64,000 nt of DNA from an uncultured Lachnospiraceae bacterium (GTDB taxonomy: Bacteria > Bacillota > Clostridia > Lachnospirales > Lachnospiraceae), in the NCBI GenBank assembly GCA_902781215.1, contig CACZIO010000003.1, forward strand, positions 1 to 64,000. Direction: 5' to 3'. Shown piece by piece: positions 47,179 to 57,064 of the stretch. Under the pieces are notes generated by a model. The model did no database searches. It saw only the letters and a list, made by a program, of their open reading frames with translations, and had not been told where the DNA came from. Made by a program: the position numbers and the translations under genes. The number at the start of each line of letters is the position of its first letter. Within the stretch, counting starts at the first letter, position 1.

Positions 47179-48381
47179 ATGATACGTACAGCGGATTTTG
47201 ATTTCTATGCACCGACCAGAGTGGTCTTTGGAAAGGGCGCTGAGCAGAGGCTGGGCGGACTGATCCGGGAGCAGGGATGCAAAAAGGTCCTGATCCATTA
47301 CGGCGGAAAGAGTGCAGTCCGTTCGGGGCTGATCGACCGCGTCAGTAAAGTCCTCGATGAAGAGGGCATCGGCCATGTTGAGCTGGGCGGCGTCGTGCCC
47401 AATCCCCATCTCGGACTTGTTTACGAGGGAATCGAGCTCGGCAAACGCGAAGGCGTTGACTTTATCCTGGCGGTCGGGGGCGGCAGTGTCATCGACTCCG
47501 CCAAGGCCATCGGCTACGGGATCGCGGATCCGGAGCAGGGGGATGTCTGGGACTTTTATGTCAAGAAGAGAAAATCTACAGCCTGCCTGCCGGTTGGCGT
47601 TGTTCTGACCATTGCGGCCGCCGGCTCGGAGATGAGCAATGACTCGGTCATCACCAATGAGAAGACCGGCATCAAGCGCGGCCACGGCAATGACATCTCC
47701 CGCGCGAAATTCGCCATCATGAATCCGGAGCTGACCATGACCCTTCCGGATTACCAGTCCATGAGCGGTTGCACCGATATCATGATGCACACCATGGAGC
47801 GGTATTTTACCAACAACGGCAATATGGAACTGACCGACAGCATCGCCGAGGGCCTGCTGCGCACAGTCAAAAAATATACACAGATCATCCACGCGGAGCC
47901 GGACAACTATGAGGCGCGCGCAGAGGTCATGTGGGCGGGCAGCCTGTCCCACAACGGCCTGACGGGATGCGGCGCGAAGGAGCGCGATTTCGCCAGCCAT
48001 ATCCTCGAGCATGAGCTCGGCGGCATGTTCGACGTCACCCACGGCGCCGGCCTGGCCGCGATCTGGGGCACCTGGGCCCGCTATGTCTACCGCGACTGCC
48101 TGGACCGCTTTGTCCAGTTCGCGGTCCGCGTCATGGAGGTCACACCGGGTGCGACGGACGAAGAGACCGCACTCAAAGGCATCGAGGCCATGGAAGACTT
48201 CTACCGCAGCATCGGAATGCCGACCAGCCTCCATGAGCTGGGCGTCGACCCCACGGACGAACAGATCGATGTGATGGCTCACAACGCTATCATCGCCTCC
48301 GGCGGCAAGCGCGGCAGCGCCCGCGTTCTCTACGAGGAGGATTTTGTGAAGATTTACAGGGCGGCGAGAGACGATCGCTGA
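47179..48381 (+). CDS. Iron-containing alcohol dehydrogenase, butanol dehydrogenase-like
   Basis: A 400-aa NAD(P)H-dependent enzyme of the type III (Fe) alcohol dehydrogenase family. NAD-binding AVGGGSVIDSAKAIGYG lies near residue 96. Metal ligands are expected in SGCTDIMMHTMERYF near 195 and the FDVTHGAGLAAIWG segment near 280. It resembles clostridial butanol dehydrogenase and YqhD. The aldehyde/alcohol substrate cannot be decided. A strong AGGAAAGGAGAAA site lies 15 bases after the glycosyltransferase stop, suggesting an operon although the functions look unrelated. Confidence 0.93.
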   Translation: MIRTADFDFYAPTRVVFGKGAEQRLGGLIREQGCKKVLIHYGGKSAVRSGLIDRVSKVLDEEGIGHVELGGVVPNPHLGLVYEGIELGKREGVDFILAVGGGSVIDSAKAIGYGIADPEQGDVWDFYVKKRKSTACLPVGVVLTIAAAGSEMSNDSVITNEKTGIKRGHGNDISRAKFAIMNPELTMTLPDYQSMSGCTDIMMHTMERYFTNNGNMELTDSIAEGLLRTVKKYTQIIHAEPDNYEARAEVMWAGSLSHNGLTGCGAKERDFASHILEHELGGMFDVTHGAGLAAIWGTWARYVYRDCLDRFVQFAVRVMEVTPGATDEETALKGIEAMEDFYRSIGMPTSLHELGVDPTDEQIDVMAHNAIIASGGKRGSARVLYEEDFVKIYRAARDDR

Positions 48382-48421
48382 CAGCTGATCGGATCCGCCA
48401 TGAGAGGATACGAGGTGCCGG

Positions 48422-50713
48422 ATGGCTCTGCAGGGCAGAAATAACCGTTCAAATTCATATCAGAGAACCGGATCCGGACAGAAAAAAAACGGGCAGGACC
48501 GGAGAACGGCCATGTTTGACCTCTATGAGATGGAGCAGACAGGGAAGAATCATTCCGAAGAGGCCTCTGCGGAAGAACGCCCCTACCGGGAGCGTCACCG
48601 TGTCGAGCTGCGTTCACAGGAGACGAGATATACCGGAGAAAATGATCCGGGCTATCCGGACAGATACGGCCGCGGCGTGGAGGCGGATCTTCTGACCGGC
48701 ACAGGCAGTTCCCGCAGGAGAGTCGTTCGCGGCAACACACCGGGAGGACGCCGGACATCACTGCCCGCGCCCTCTTATTTCAGAAGACCGGAAGAACTGA
48801 CCCGGAATACATCCCAGACTGCCGCCGGACCCGCCAGGACGCCCGCTTCCTCCGGGAACAGTGGAAATCGTGAGCTGGCGGCGGATCTCTTTGCACCGAG
48901 AGGAGCTGTATCCGGAAATGCTTCCGCACAGAGCCGGTACCGGGCAGGGAGGACTGCGGACACCGGATATTCACCTGTGCAGGACCGGTACCGGGCGGGA
49001 AGGGCAGCGGAGACCGGATATTCACCTGCGCAGGACCGGTACCGGGCAGGGAGGACAGCGGACGCCGGATATTTGCCTGTGCAGGACCGGTACCGGGCGG
49101 GAAGGGCAGCGGAGACCGGGAATACTGCTGCACAGAGCCGGTACCGCACCGGACGAGTTGCGGATCCCGCACAGAACCGGAGTCAGGCGCCGCAGTGGAG
49201 CGCACAGGTGCGAAATGACAACCGGCCCCGCTCCGGCCAGGGATCTGCGCCCGCTCTGCAGGAGTGGGAGAGCATCGGCAGCCGCCGGACAGGTGCCGCC
49301 TCGCGGGGGGAAACGCAGAACCCGCGCAGTCAGAGGTATGAGCGGACACCGGGAGCATTCCGATTCCCGACAGATCTAGAAAACCAGCCTCCTTCGGGAG
49401 GAGGAGTCCCTGCCTGGAGGCGTCCGCAGGCGCGGCCGCCCTACAGAGATGAGAGAGACGAATTCGCGCCCGACGAGGACTTCTATACAGATTATTCCGG
49501 AATGGAAGAGCATGCTCCGGAGGATGACGAAGACCGGCAGGGAGGCCGGCGCCGCCGTCAGCGCCTGGTACAGCGCAGAGACCGTGAACGCGAGCTCCGC
49601 AGGACCTGGCTGATCTTGGGTGGGAGCGCCCTGGCTGCACTCCTGGTGCTCTTCCTGATCATCCATACTGTGATCGGCCTCCTTCACAAGAGCAAACCGG
49701 GTCCTGCGGACGCCGGTACACAGACCGCTTCCGCGCAGGAGGAGAGTGCGGAGGGGCAGGCGCAGGACAGTGCCGGCACTGAGCAGAATCCGGATGCGGT
49801 ATCAGCACCTGCTGCAGAGGGTGCAGATGAACAGGCGGAGGGAGCGGAAGCTCCTGCGGGACCTGATGAAGCTCAGCCGACAGACGGACAGACGGGGACA
49901 GAGACGGAAGCCGGAACGGAGACGGGAGCTGCTGCCGGCGCAGAGCCGCAGACTGCAGAACAGCAGCCCGGCACGGAAACGCAGACGGCTTCCGGAGAGA
50001 CTCCGGCGGAAACACCCGGGACACCGGCGGAAACACATGAGGAGGGGACGGAGTCTGTGCAGACGAGCCCGGATGCTGCTGCGCAGGCGGAGGCCGGCGC
50101 CGGCACGCAGGTGACGGCATCGGACGTCTCCGGTGTCTCTTATTCCGGCCAGGATGACTGGCGCCTGATCCTGGTCAATCCCTGGCACCATCTCCCGGAA
50201 AACTACACGGTGGAGACCACTACGCTGACCAATGGAGAATCCGTCGACAGCCGCTGCTATCAGGCCCTGATGGACATGCTGGAGGACTGCCGCGCGGCCG
50301 GGGGTACGCCCATTGTGTGTTCCTCCTACAGACCGCATGAAAAACAGGTTACACTCTTCGAAAACCAGGTCAAACCTCTTATGGCCGCCGGGATGACCCG
50401 GGAGGAGGCCGAAAAAGAGGCGGGGACCGTCGTCGCCGTACCGGGGACCAGTGAGCATGAGCTGGGACTGGCGGTCGACATCTGTGACACAAACAATCAG
50501 CTTCTGGATACGTCCCAGGCCGATACGCCGACCCAGAAGTGGCTGATGGCCCACTGCTACGACTATGGATTTATCCTCCGCTATCCGGAGGACAAGGTAG
50601 ATGTCACAGGCATTATCTATGAACCCTGGCACTATCGCTATGTCGGAGCAGAGGCTGCTGCCCGGATCCGCGACAGAGGAATCTGCCTGGAGGAATATCT
50701 GACGCAGAACTGA
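48422..50713 (+). CDS. VanY-type D-Ala-D-Ala carboxypeptidase with long repeat-bearing tail
   Basis: A 763-aa single-pass membrane protein. The N-terminal 390 residues are cytoplasmic, Arg/Gly-rich and disordered. They include five tandem 17-residue units starting RYRAGR (about 172-247). A membrane helix follows (TWLILGGSALAALLVLFLII, about 396-415), then a Glu/Ala/Thr-rich spacer (420-570) and a C-terminal VanY peptidase domain with SSYRPHEKQ, the zinc motif GTSEHELGLAVDICD and EPWHYRYVG. The enzyme would trim D-Ala from peptidoglycan outside the cell. A paralogue follows at 50871. Nothing here suggests vancomycin resistance genes. Confidence 0.85.
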   Translation: MALQGRNNRSNSYQRTGSGQKKNGQDRRTAMFDLYEMEQTGKNHSEEASAEERPYRERHRVELRSQETRYTGENDPGYPDRYGRGVEADLLTGTGSSRRRVVRGNTPGGRRTSLPAPSYFRRPEELTRNTSQTAAGPARTPASSGNSGNRELAADLFAPRGAVSGNASAQSRYRAGRTADTGYSPVQDRYRAGRAAETGYSPAQDRYRAGRTADAGYLPVQDRYRAGRAAETGNTAAQSRYRTGRVADPAQNRSQAPQWSAQVRNDNRPRSGQGSAPALQEWESIGSRRTGAASRGETQNPRSQRYERTPGAFRFPTDLENQPPSGGGVPAWRRPQARPPYRDERDEFAPDEDFYTDYSGMEEHAPEDDEDRQGGRRRRQRLVQRRDRERELRRTWLILGGSALAALLVLFLIIHTVIGLLHKSKPGPADAGTQTASAQEESAEGQAQDSAGTEQNPDAVSAPAAEGADEQAEGAEAPAGPDEAQPTDGQTGTETEAGTETGAAAGAEPQTAEQQPGTETQTASGETPAETPGTPAETHEEGTESVQTSPDAAAQAEAGAGTQVTASDVSGVSYSGQDDWRLILVNPWHHLPENYTVETTTLTNGESVDSRCYQALMDMLEDCRAAGGTPIVCSSYRPHEKQVTLFENQVKPLMAAGMTREEAEKEAGTVVAVPGTSEHELGLAVDICDTNNQLLDTSQADTPTQKWLMAHCYDYGFILRYPEDKVDVTGIIYEPWHYRYVGAEAAARIRDRGICLEEYLTQN
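48935..49160 (+). repeat. 51-bp in-frame tandem repeat
   Basis: Units start at 48935, 48986, 49037, 49088 and 49139, each opening CGGTACCG. Four are close copies and the fifth is partial. Two subtypes alternate (GGGAGGAC and GGAAGGGC), showing that a pair was duplicated. They encode the RYRAGR(T/A)A(D/E) units of the carboxypeptidase tail. Confidence 0.9.
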
Positions 50714-50870
50714 ACAGAATATGGAATCAATGTGAGCAACGAGTAAATATCATGCGGCCCGGAGGACCTGCCGGGTCTGAAGAACACAGGGCTATGTCCT
50801 GGCATCTCCGGGCAGCCGGCAGGTGCGGACGCAAACCACTACAGCTGCAGGAAGGCGGAACAACAACAGG

Positions 50871-52460
50871 ATGCAATTTAATTCAGACAAAATCAGGACG
50901 GCCGCCGGGAAACTCCTGCAGTCACTGCGCAAATGCGCGGCAGCACTTTTATCGATCATCAGAGCAGCGGGAAGGCTGATGAAAACACTTGCCGGAGGGC
51001 TCTCCGCCATCAGCCGTAAAGCCTGCGCGTCAAAGGGCAGGCTCGCTGAATACGGACAGAAAGCCGCAGCCGCGGCCGGGAAGATTCCCGGTGCAGCCCG
51101 GCGACTGTCCGGCAGGGCGGCAAGTTTTTTTTCGACCCTTGGAAAAAAAGCTGCATCCGCAGCCGGCGGACTGCCTTCTCTCGGGGAAAAGATATCCTCC
51201 GGCGCAAAAAGGTGCCTGACCTCCGTCAGGGCCGGTGCGCGCAGCCTTTCCGGGAAAGCCGCCGGCAGCCGCAAAGCAAAAACCGCGGTGGAGAGAAAAC
51301 CCCTGGAAGCTTCCTCCTCTGACGGAAACCGGGCGGAAGCACCCGCTTCCGGAGCAAACAGGCCGGAAGCCCTTCCACCTGCTGTTAAGACAGAACGGAA
51401 ACCTGTTGTTCCTGTATCGTCAGCGGGCGCTGCCCGAAAAAAGAAGAATAAAAAACCGGTCCGCCGCGCCGAAGGCAAATACACAAAGAGGCGGCGCAGG
51501 AACCTGCGCGAACGCAGACTTTCCGCGATCGCGGCGGGCTCTGCTGTCCTGCTGCTGATCATGGCAGCGGTCTTTGCAGCTGTCTCGCTCTTCGGACCTC
51601 AGATGCGCGAACCGGCGGAGGTATCCACGTCCGTCTCGACGGAGGGGAACGAAGCTTTCCGCGGAGAGCGGGAGGGCGCGGAGAAGATTCCCTTCGGGAC
51701 CTCCTTCCGGGGCCTGACGGAGAGCTCCAGGGAAAATCTCAGTGGGATCCGGCGTCAGATGGAAGAGTCCCTGCGGGAGGAATACATGCAGATCCTGGAC
51801 CGGGGGGAGGGAGATTCCTTCCACACAGCTTCCGCAGCCGGGAACAAACTGTGGAAGAAGGTCCGCAGGGAGAGGAGAGAAGAGCTCCGGAAGGACCCGC
51901 TCCTGATCCTGGTCAACAAGTGGCACTATCTGCCGGAGGACTACGAGGTGGAACCGGTGGACCTGCCCAATGGTCAGAGAATCGGCAGTACCTGCTATGA
52001 ACAGCTGGAACAGATGCTGGCGGACTGCGCGGAAGCCGGCGGAACCCCGATCGTCTGCTCCGGCTACAGACCCCACTGGTACCAGGTCAACCTCTTCGAT
52101 GCCCAGATCGACCGCTGGCTCTATGCCGGCTATGGACAGGAGGAGGCGGAGGCCTACGCGGCGACCGCCGTCGCCATTCCCGGCACCAGCGAGCACGAAC
52201 TTGGGCTGGCGGCAGATATCTATTCCAGCGAAAACATGGACCTGGACGAGAGCCAGGTGAATACCTTCACCCAGCAGTGGCTCATGGAGAACTCCTGGCG
52301 CTATGGATTTGTCCTGCGTTACCCCCAGGACAAATCCGACATTACCGGAATCATTTTTGAACCCTGGCATTACCGCTATGTCGGCAAAAAGCATGCAAAA
52401 AAAATCTTTGACGCCGGGATCTGTCTGGAGGAATACCTGGACGAGACAGAGCATCCCTGA
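50871..52460 (+). CDS. VanY-type carboxypeptidase paralogue with histone-like basic tail
   Basis: A 529-aa paralogue of the preceding gene. The cytoplasmic N-terminus (about 1-215) is extremely rich in Lys, Arg, Ala and Ser (for example ISRKACASKGRLAEYGQK, KKKNKKPVRR, YTKRRRR), like histone H1-type or nucleic-acid-binding tails. One membrane helix (AIAAGSAVLLLIMAAVFAAV, about 223-242) leads to an outer stalk and VanY domain with SGYRPHWYQ, GTSEHELGLAADIYS and EPWHYRYVG. ATG 50871 is preferred, but GTG 50823 in frame is possible. The two genes arose by duplication; the catalytic halves are similar while the tails are not. Confidence 0.83.
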   Translation: MQFNSDKIRTAAGKLLQSLRKCAAALLSIIRAAGRLMKTLAGGLSAISRKACASKGRLAEYGQKAAAAAGKIPGAARRLSGRAASFFSTLGKKAASAAGGLPSLGEKISSGAKRCLTSVRAGARSLSGKAAGSRKAKTAVERKPLEASSSDGNRAEAPASGANRPEALPPAVKTERKPVVPVSSAGAARKKKNKKPVRRAEGKYTKRRRRNLRERRLSAIAAGSAVLLLIMAAVFAAVSLFGPQMREPAEVSTSVSTEGNEAFRGEREGAEKIPFGTSFRGLTESSRENLSGIRRQMEESLREEYMQILDRGEGDSFHTASAAGNKLWKKVRRERREELRKDPLLILVNKWHYLPEDYEVEPVDLPNGQRIGSTCYEQLEQMLADCAEAGGTPIVCSGYRPHWYQVNLFDAQIDRWLYAGYGQEEAEAYAATAVAIPGTSEHELGLAADIYSSENMDLDESQVNTFTQQWLMENSWRYGFVLRYPQDKSDITGIIFEPWHYRYVGKKHAKKIFDAGICLEEYLDETEHP

Positions 52461-52556
52461 CGGGCGTATGCGCCGTCACACATCAACCTGTTTTCAATAT
52501 TCATAAGATCCCGGAGCCTTTGCAGGTCTCCGGAGACCGAAAGAGAGGTTTCATAT

Positions 52557-54194
52557 ATGAACCAGGATGTGATCTATATTACAGGACATCAGCACCCGGA
52601 TACCGACTCCATTGCGGCGGCGATCGGCTACGCCTTTTTCAAGCGCGCGAATGGTATCAAAGCGGTACCCTGCAGACTTGGAAAACTCGGCACGGAGACC
52701 AAGTATCTCCTCAAGCGCTTCGGCTTTGAGGAACCCATGCTGCTCGAGGACGCACGTGTCAAGATGTCCGAGATCGAGATCGACGAGCCTACGACGATCA
52801 TGCCGGACAAGACCATCTACGAAGCGATCCAGCTCATGCACGGCGCGGGCAAGCAGACCTGCGGCGTCGTGGACGAGGAGGACCGTGTGGTCGGCATGCT
52901 CACCATGAATGACATCGGCCTGGTCGCCATGGGCGACACCGCCAGCACCGAAAAGCTGCTGGAGGATATCGCCCCCGAAAACATCAACACGGCCATCAGC
53001 GGCAGGATCATTTACCGGGCTCCTGACCGCCATATCCGCGGCAAGGTCTCCGTCATCGCCATCACCAAGGAGGACCTGGCCATCCACGATGTCCAGGACA
53101 AGATCGTGGTCGCGGGCGACGATCCCGAGGCTCAGAAGCACCTGATCGAGATGGGGGCCGGCATGCTGATCCTGGTCCGCGCGGATGAGGTCAGTGAGGA
53201 GGTCCTGGAGGCGGCCAGGGAACACGGCTGTTCCGTCATCATTTCCGGCCACAGCACCATGAACACCTCCCGCTACACCTATTTCGCGCCGCCCATCAGC
53301 AAGATCATGGCGACCAAGGTCGTCAAGTTCTATGCCAATGAGCTCGCGGAGGATGTCGGGGCCAAGATGATGCGCACGCGTTACCACGCCTATCCAATCG
53401 TGGATGAAAACGACAGGATCGTGGGCTGCGCGTCCCGCTACCACATCATGAACAGCCGCAACAAGAAGATCATCCTGGTGGACCACAACGAGTTCTCCCA
53501 GTCGGTCCGCGCGATCGACAAGGCGGAAGTCCTGGAGGTCATTGATCACCACAGGATCAACGACTTCTCCACCAAGCGGCCTGTCGCCTTCCGCAATGAG
53601 ATCATCGGCAGCACGGCGACCATCGTCGCGACCATGTTCCGCGAGAACCAGATCCCGATTCCCCAGAACCTGGCCGGACTCCTCCTGGGCGCCATCCTCT
53701 CCGACACGCTCAAATTCCAGTCCCCGACGACCACAGAGAAGGACAAACGCACCGCCAACATCCTGGCCGCCATCGCGGACCTCGACATCGATGAATTTGC
53801 GGCGGACATGTTCTCCGTCGGCGCCGACATCAAGGGCAAGAGCATCACGGAGCTCCTCAACCAGGACATCAAGTACTTCGAGATCGAGAGCTGCAGGACC
53901 ATGGTCTCTCAGGTCATCGTCTCCACCTTCAAGGCGCTTGAGGGCATGCAGGACGAGATCCAGTCTGTCCTCGATGAGTTCACGAAGAAAAAGAACCTCG
54001 ACCTCTGCCTGATGGTCTTCACCAGCATCCTGGACAACGGTTCCATCGTATACCGCTCCGGCGAAAAGGCGGACTGGGCCCTGGAGGCCTTCCCCGACAA
54101 GGAGGAAGAGACCCACTCCCTCCAGCAGGGGATCCTCTCCAGAAAGTCCCAGATCATCCCCATCCTCACTGGAACAATACAAAAGTACGCATAA
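52557..54194 (+). CDS. ppaC: Manganese-dependent (class II) inorganic pyrophosphatase with CBS-DRTGG insert
   Basis: Hydrolyses pyrophosphate to phosphate. It is 545 aa instead of about 310 because a regulatory insert sits inside the first DHH domain: two CBS segments (MSEIEIDEPTTIMPD near 70 and the region near 255-310) and a DRTGG-like part (about 130-245). Catalytic motifs are GHQHPDTDSIAAA near residue 10, VIDHHRIND near 331, GSTATIVA near 353 and SDTLKFQSPTTT near 383. Clostridial CBS-PPases are controlled by adenine nucleotides and diadenosine polyphosphates. A GAGAGGTT site precedes ATG 52557. Confidence 0.95.
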   Translation: MNQDVIYITGHQHPDTDSIAAAIGYAFFKRANGIKAVPCRLGKLGTETKYLLKRFGFEEPMLLEDARVKMSEIEIDEPTTIMPDKTIYEAIQLMHGAGKQTCGVVDEEDRVVGMLTMNDIGLVAMGDTASTEKLLEDIAPENINTAISGRIIYRAPDRHIRGKVSVIAITKEDLAIHDVQDKIVVAGDDPEAQKHLIEMGAGMLILVRADEVSEEVLEAAREHGCSVIISGHSTMNTSRYTYFAPPISKIMATKVVKFYANELAEDVGAKMMRTRYHAYPIVDENDRIVGCASRYHIMNSRNKKIILVDHNEFSQSVRAIDKAEVLEVIDHHRINDFSTKRPVAFRNEIIGSTATIVATMFRENQIPIPQNLAGLLLGAILSDTLKFQSPTTTEKDKRTANILAAIADLDIDEFAADMFSVGADIKGKSITELLNQDIKYFEIESCRTMVSQVIVSTFKALEGMQDEIQSVLDEFTKKKNLDLCLMVFTSILDNGSIVYRSGEKADWALEAFPDKEEETHSLQQGILSRKSQIIPILTGTIQKYA

Positions 54195-54201
54195 AGCAGA
54201 T

Positions 54202-55122
54202 ATGACACATATGGAAAATTATAAAGACACTATGATCCGCGCGGTCGCGGCGGATGCCCAGATCAACGCATTTGCCATCACCTCGCGCGACCTGACAGAG
54301 ACAGCCAGACAGGCCCACAATACCAGCCCCATCGCGACGGCAGCCCTCGGACGCGCCATGTCCGGGGCCCTGATGATGGCCGACATGCTCAAGGGCCCCA
54401 GGGACCTGCTCACACTCCAGATCGACGGCGACGGTCCCATGCAGGGCCTCGTGGTCACGGCAGATAACAAAGGAAATGTCAAGGGCTATGTCAAGAACCC
54501 TTCCGTCATCCTGCCCCCCAATGCGCAGGGCCACCTCAATGTCGGCGGCGCGATCGGGGCCGGCACCCTGACCGTCATCCGGGACATGAACCTCAAGGAT
54601 CCCTATATCGGACAGATTCCCCTCGTGACCGGCGAGATCGCCGAGGACCTGACGGCCTACTATGCCCAGTCGGAGCAGATTCCCTCCTCGGTCGGGCTGG
54701 GCGTTCTGATGAACAGGGACAATACTGTCCGCAGAGCCGGCGGCTTTGTCGTCCAGCTCATGCCCTTCGCCGACGAGGAAGTGATCAGCCGCCTGGAGGA
54801 AAACATCCGGGGAATCAGCTCCGTGACCGCCATGCTGGAGGAGGAGAATACACCCGACCACCTTCTGGAGACGGTTCTGCGGGGCTTTGACCTCCAGATC
54901 AATACCAGGGAGGATGTCCGCTTCCACTGCAACTGCAGCCGCGAGCGCTTCGAGAGGGGCCTGATCCTCCTCGGGGAAAAAGAACTGGAGAGTATCGCGG
55001 CAGAGGGAAAGGAAATCGAACTGCACTGTCAGTTCTGCAGCCGTTCCTATAAATATACACCGGACGAGATCCAGCGGCTCAGGATGATTGCAAAACAGCC
55101 TGCAGCTGACTATAATAAATAA
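54202..55122 (+). CDS. hslO: Redox-activated chaperone Hsp33
   Basis: A 306-aa holdase chaperone switched on by oxidation. The C-terminal zinc site is CNC near residue 253 with CQFC near 280 (pattern CxC and CxxC). N-terminal family segments are RDLTETARQAHNTSPIATAA near 27 and GDGPMQGLVV near 76. It starts seven bases after the pyrophosphatase stop; no strong ribosome site is seen, so translation is probably coupled. An in-frame ATG at 54211 is an alternative start. Confidence 0.95.
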   Translation: MTHMENYKDTMIRAVAADAQINAFAITSRDLTETARQAHNTSPIATAALGRAMSGALMMADMLKGPRDLLTLQIDGDGPMQGLVVTADNKGNVKGYVKNPSVILPPNAQGHLNVGGAIGAGTLTVIRDMNLKDPYIGQIPLVTGEIAEDLTAYYAQSEQIPSSVGLGVLMNRDNTVRRAGGFVVQLMPFADEEVISRLEENIRGISSVTAMLEEENTPDHLLETVLRGFDLQINTREDVRFHCNCSRERFERGLILLGEKELESIAAEGKEIELHCQFCSRSYKYTPDEIQRLRMIAKQPAADYNK

Positions 55123-55291
55123 GCCTGAATTTTATGACTTAAAACGACTGACATAGCAGACACCGGGACAGGGATCTCAGTGTTGCCGGCCGGCATTTCC
55201 GCCCGGGGTATGCGCACCTGCGGTCCGGCCGGTCCGGTTGTTATCATCACGTTGCGTTTGAGGGCAGAGGCCCTGAATGTGAGGATCGAAT

Positions 55292-56962
55292 ATGTTTTGT
55301 GGAAAGTGCGGCGCCAGGCTTCCTGAGGATGCGGTTGCATGTGACAAGTGCGGAGCACCGGTGAGGATTCGCCCTGAAGCTGCGGAATATATGGAAAATA
55401 AGGAAAAAACATCTGGAAAAACATCTGAAAAAACGTCAGGAAAAACGTCTGAAAAAACGACAGAGGGCGGGCAGTCCGCGACCAGCCGGAAGGTGAAAAA
55501 CAACGGCAGAAAGAACGGGAACTCTTCAGGATCCCACCGCAAAAAAAACAGGCATCCGGAGGGGAATAAAACATCCCGCGGACAGGAAAACCGGAATGCG
55601 GAAAATCATACCCGCCGTAAGAAACAGGCACCTGCAGAAGAACATGAGCAGCCCCGCCGGAGGACTGTGCCGGCGGCGGAAGAGCCTGCACGCAGACAAC
55701 CGGCCCCGAAACCGGTGAAAACCGCCCTTGTGGAACGCCCGGTATACGAAGATATGGATGCCTATCTGGCCTCACTGCCGATGCAGGAACAGCTGCGCAG
55801 GAGGATCGCGCAGATCCGCCACCGCAGAGAAGAGGCTGCGGAGGCGCGCCGGATGCAGACCCATCTGGACCGGGCGGCCCGATACTATGAGACGGAACCG
55901 GATTCAGCAGCCGGAGCACCGGCTGTCTTGCCGTTTTCCGCCCTTTCCAGGGCCCTGTCACGGATCCCTACGGAAGCCCAGTCCACGGAACCGGAAGAAG
56001 TTCCGGATACAGATCCTTCTCTGATCGAGGAAGAGATCTCCCGTGAGCGGGAGGCGAAAACCCGTGCCAGGATCGAGAAATCAGAGAACGGGAAAGCCTC
56101 TTTCGCGGAGCAGCGGAAGACGGAGGAAGCTTCCGTGCATCCGGCTCCGGAGGATGTATGTCTGCAGGAGCCTGCCGGGAAACAGGACCGGCCCCTGACG
56201 GAAGCCGGGCCGGCTCCGAAGGATGCCCGGCCTGCACAGGCCCCGCAGGCAGTCATGGCCGAAGAGCCGGAGACGGCAGAGGAAGAGACAGCGGCGGAGG
56301 CTGCCGGGTCTGCAGAGTCCCAGCCGGAAGCTGCACAGGCCCCGCAGACAGTCATGGCCGAGGAGCCGGAGACGGCAGAGGAAGAGACAGCGGCGGAGCC
56401 TGCCGGGCCGGCAGAGTCCCAACCGGAAGCTGAACAGGTCACGCAGACAGCTGCGGCCAGGGAGCCCGAGACCGTTGAAGAGCCCCTTGACCGCTCACCT
56501 GATACTGTTGCAGCTGCGGCCTCCGCAGCCGAATCCGCGGAGCAGGCGGAATGGATCGAACAGGAGACCCGCAAACGTGTTCAGCAGGCGCTCGCGGAGC
56601 AGGCCGAACGTGCCCGCAGGCAGAGCAGGGAACAGCGGATCGAAGATGCCCGGCTCCTTAAGCGGTACCGGGAGGATATGCCGGATCAGATCGATGAGAC
56701 GCTGGGCAGATACGGTCTGTCCAAGGATGCGGCCGTCCGTCTGGGCACCCTTCTGCTGATCGTGATCCTGAGTGTGATCTACGTGGCGGGGAGAGGCAGG
56801 CAGCCTGCAGTGGATACCACTGTCCCGCGCGCGGGTGAAGGAGCGACCGGGACCCCCGCCTTCCACCAGACAGAGGAAGAGGGAACAGAGGATGCCGGTG
56901 AGATTCCTGCCGCCGGCGGTGATCTCGACAATGCCGGGTCCGGAGAGGAAGCAGAGCAGTAA
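55292..56962 (+). CDS. Zinc-ribbon protein with repetitive acidic middle and C-terminal membrane helix
   Basis: A 556-aa protein, function not recognised. Residues 1-30 form a zinc ribbon (FCGKCGARL and CDKCGAPV). A Lys/Thr/Ser-rich stretch follows with KTSGKTSEKTSGKTSEKT repeats, then basic and acidic low-complexity segments. Two 33-residue Glu/Ala/Pro repeats lie near 315-380 and a coiled Arg/Glu segment near 420-470. A membrane helix (LGTLLLIVILSVIYVAG) lies near 490-507, with a short acidic tail outside. The zinc ribbon would be cytoplasmic. Many Firmicutes carry such zinc-ribbon/membrane proteins with unknown roles. Confidence 0.7.
   Translation: MFCGKCGARLPEDAVACDKCGAPVRIRPEAAEYMENKEKTSGKTSEKTSGKTSEKTTEGGQSATSRKVKNNGRKNGNSSGSHRKKNRHPEGNKTSRGQENRNAENHTRRKKQAPAEEHEQPRRRTVPAAEEPARRQPAPKPVKTALVERPVYEDMDAYLASLPMQEQLRRRIAQIRHRREEAAEARRMQTHLDRAARYYETEPDSAAGAPAVLPFSALSRALSRIPTEAQSTEPEEVPDTDPSLIEEEISREREAKTRARIEKSENGKASFAEQRKTEEASVHPAPEDVCLQEPAGKQDRPLTEAGPAPKDARPAQAPQAVMAEEPETAEEETAAEAAGSAESQPEAAQAPQTVMAEEPETAEEETAAEPAGPAESQPEAEQVTQTAAAREPETVEEPLDRSPDTVAAAASAAESAEQAEWIEQETRKRVQQALAEQAERARRQSREQRIEDARLLKRYREDMPDQIDETLGRYGLSKDAAVRLGTLLLIVILSVIYVAGRGRQPAVDTTVPRAGEGATGTPAFHQTEEEGTEDAGEIPAAGGDLDNAGSGEEAEQ
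56234..56431 (+). repeat. 99-bp direct tandem repeat inside the zinc-ribbon gene
   Basis: Two units start at 56234 and 56333 (GCACAGGCCCCGCAG) and differ at only a few bases. They keep frame and encode two copies of an acidic 33-residue unit, indicating a recent in-frame duplication. Confidence 0.9.
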
Positions 56963-57064
56963 AGCCTGCCGGACATGGCGCTATGTAACATAATTGCTGC
57001 GGTGCAGCAGGGAAAATGTAATAAAGAAATTGCAATAAAGTAAATGCAGTAAAGGAGTTACCAT

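Noticed and set aside
48935..49160. CRISPR-like array in the VanY gene
   Set aside because: 51-bp units are contiguous, in frame and part of a coding sequence.
48422..52460. Vancomycin resistance cluster
   Set aside because: VanY-type domains occur in ordinary wall enzymes. No vanR/S, vanH, vanA/B or vanX is nearby, and ddl (34764) is next to murF as in normal wall synthesis.
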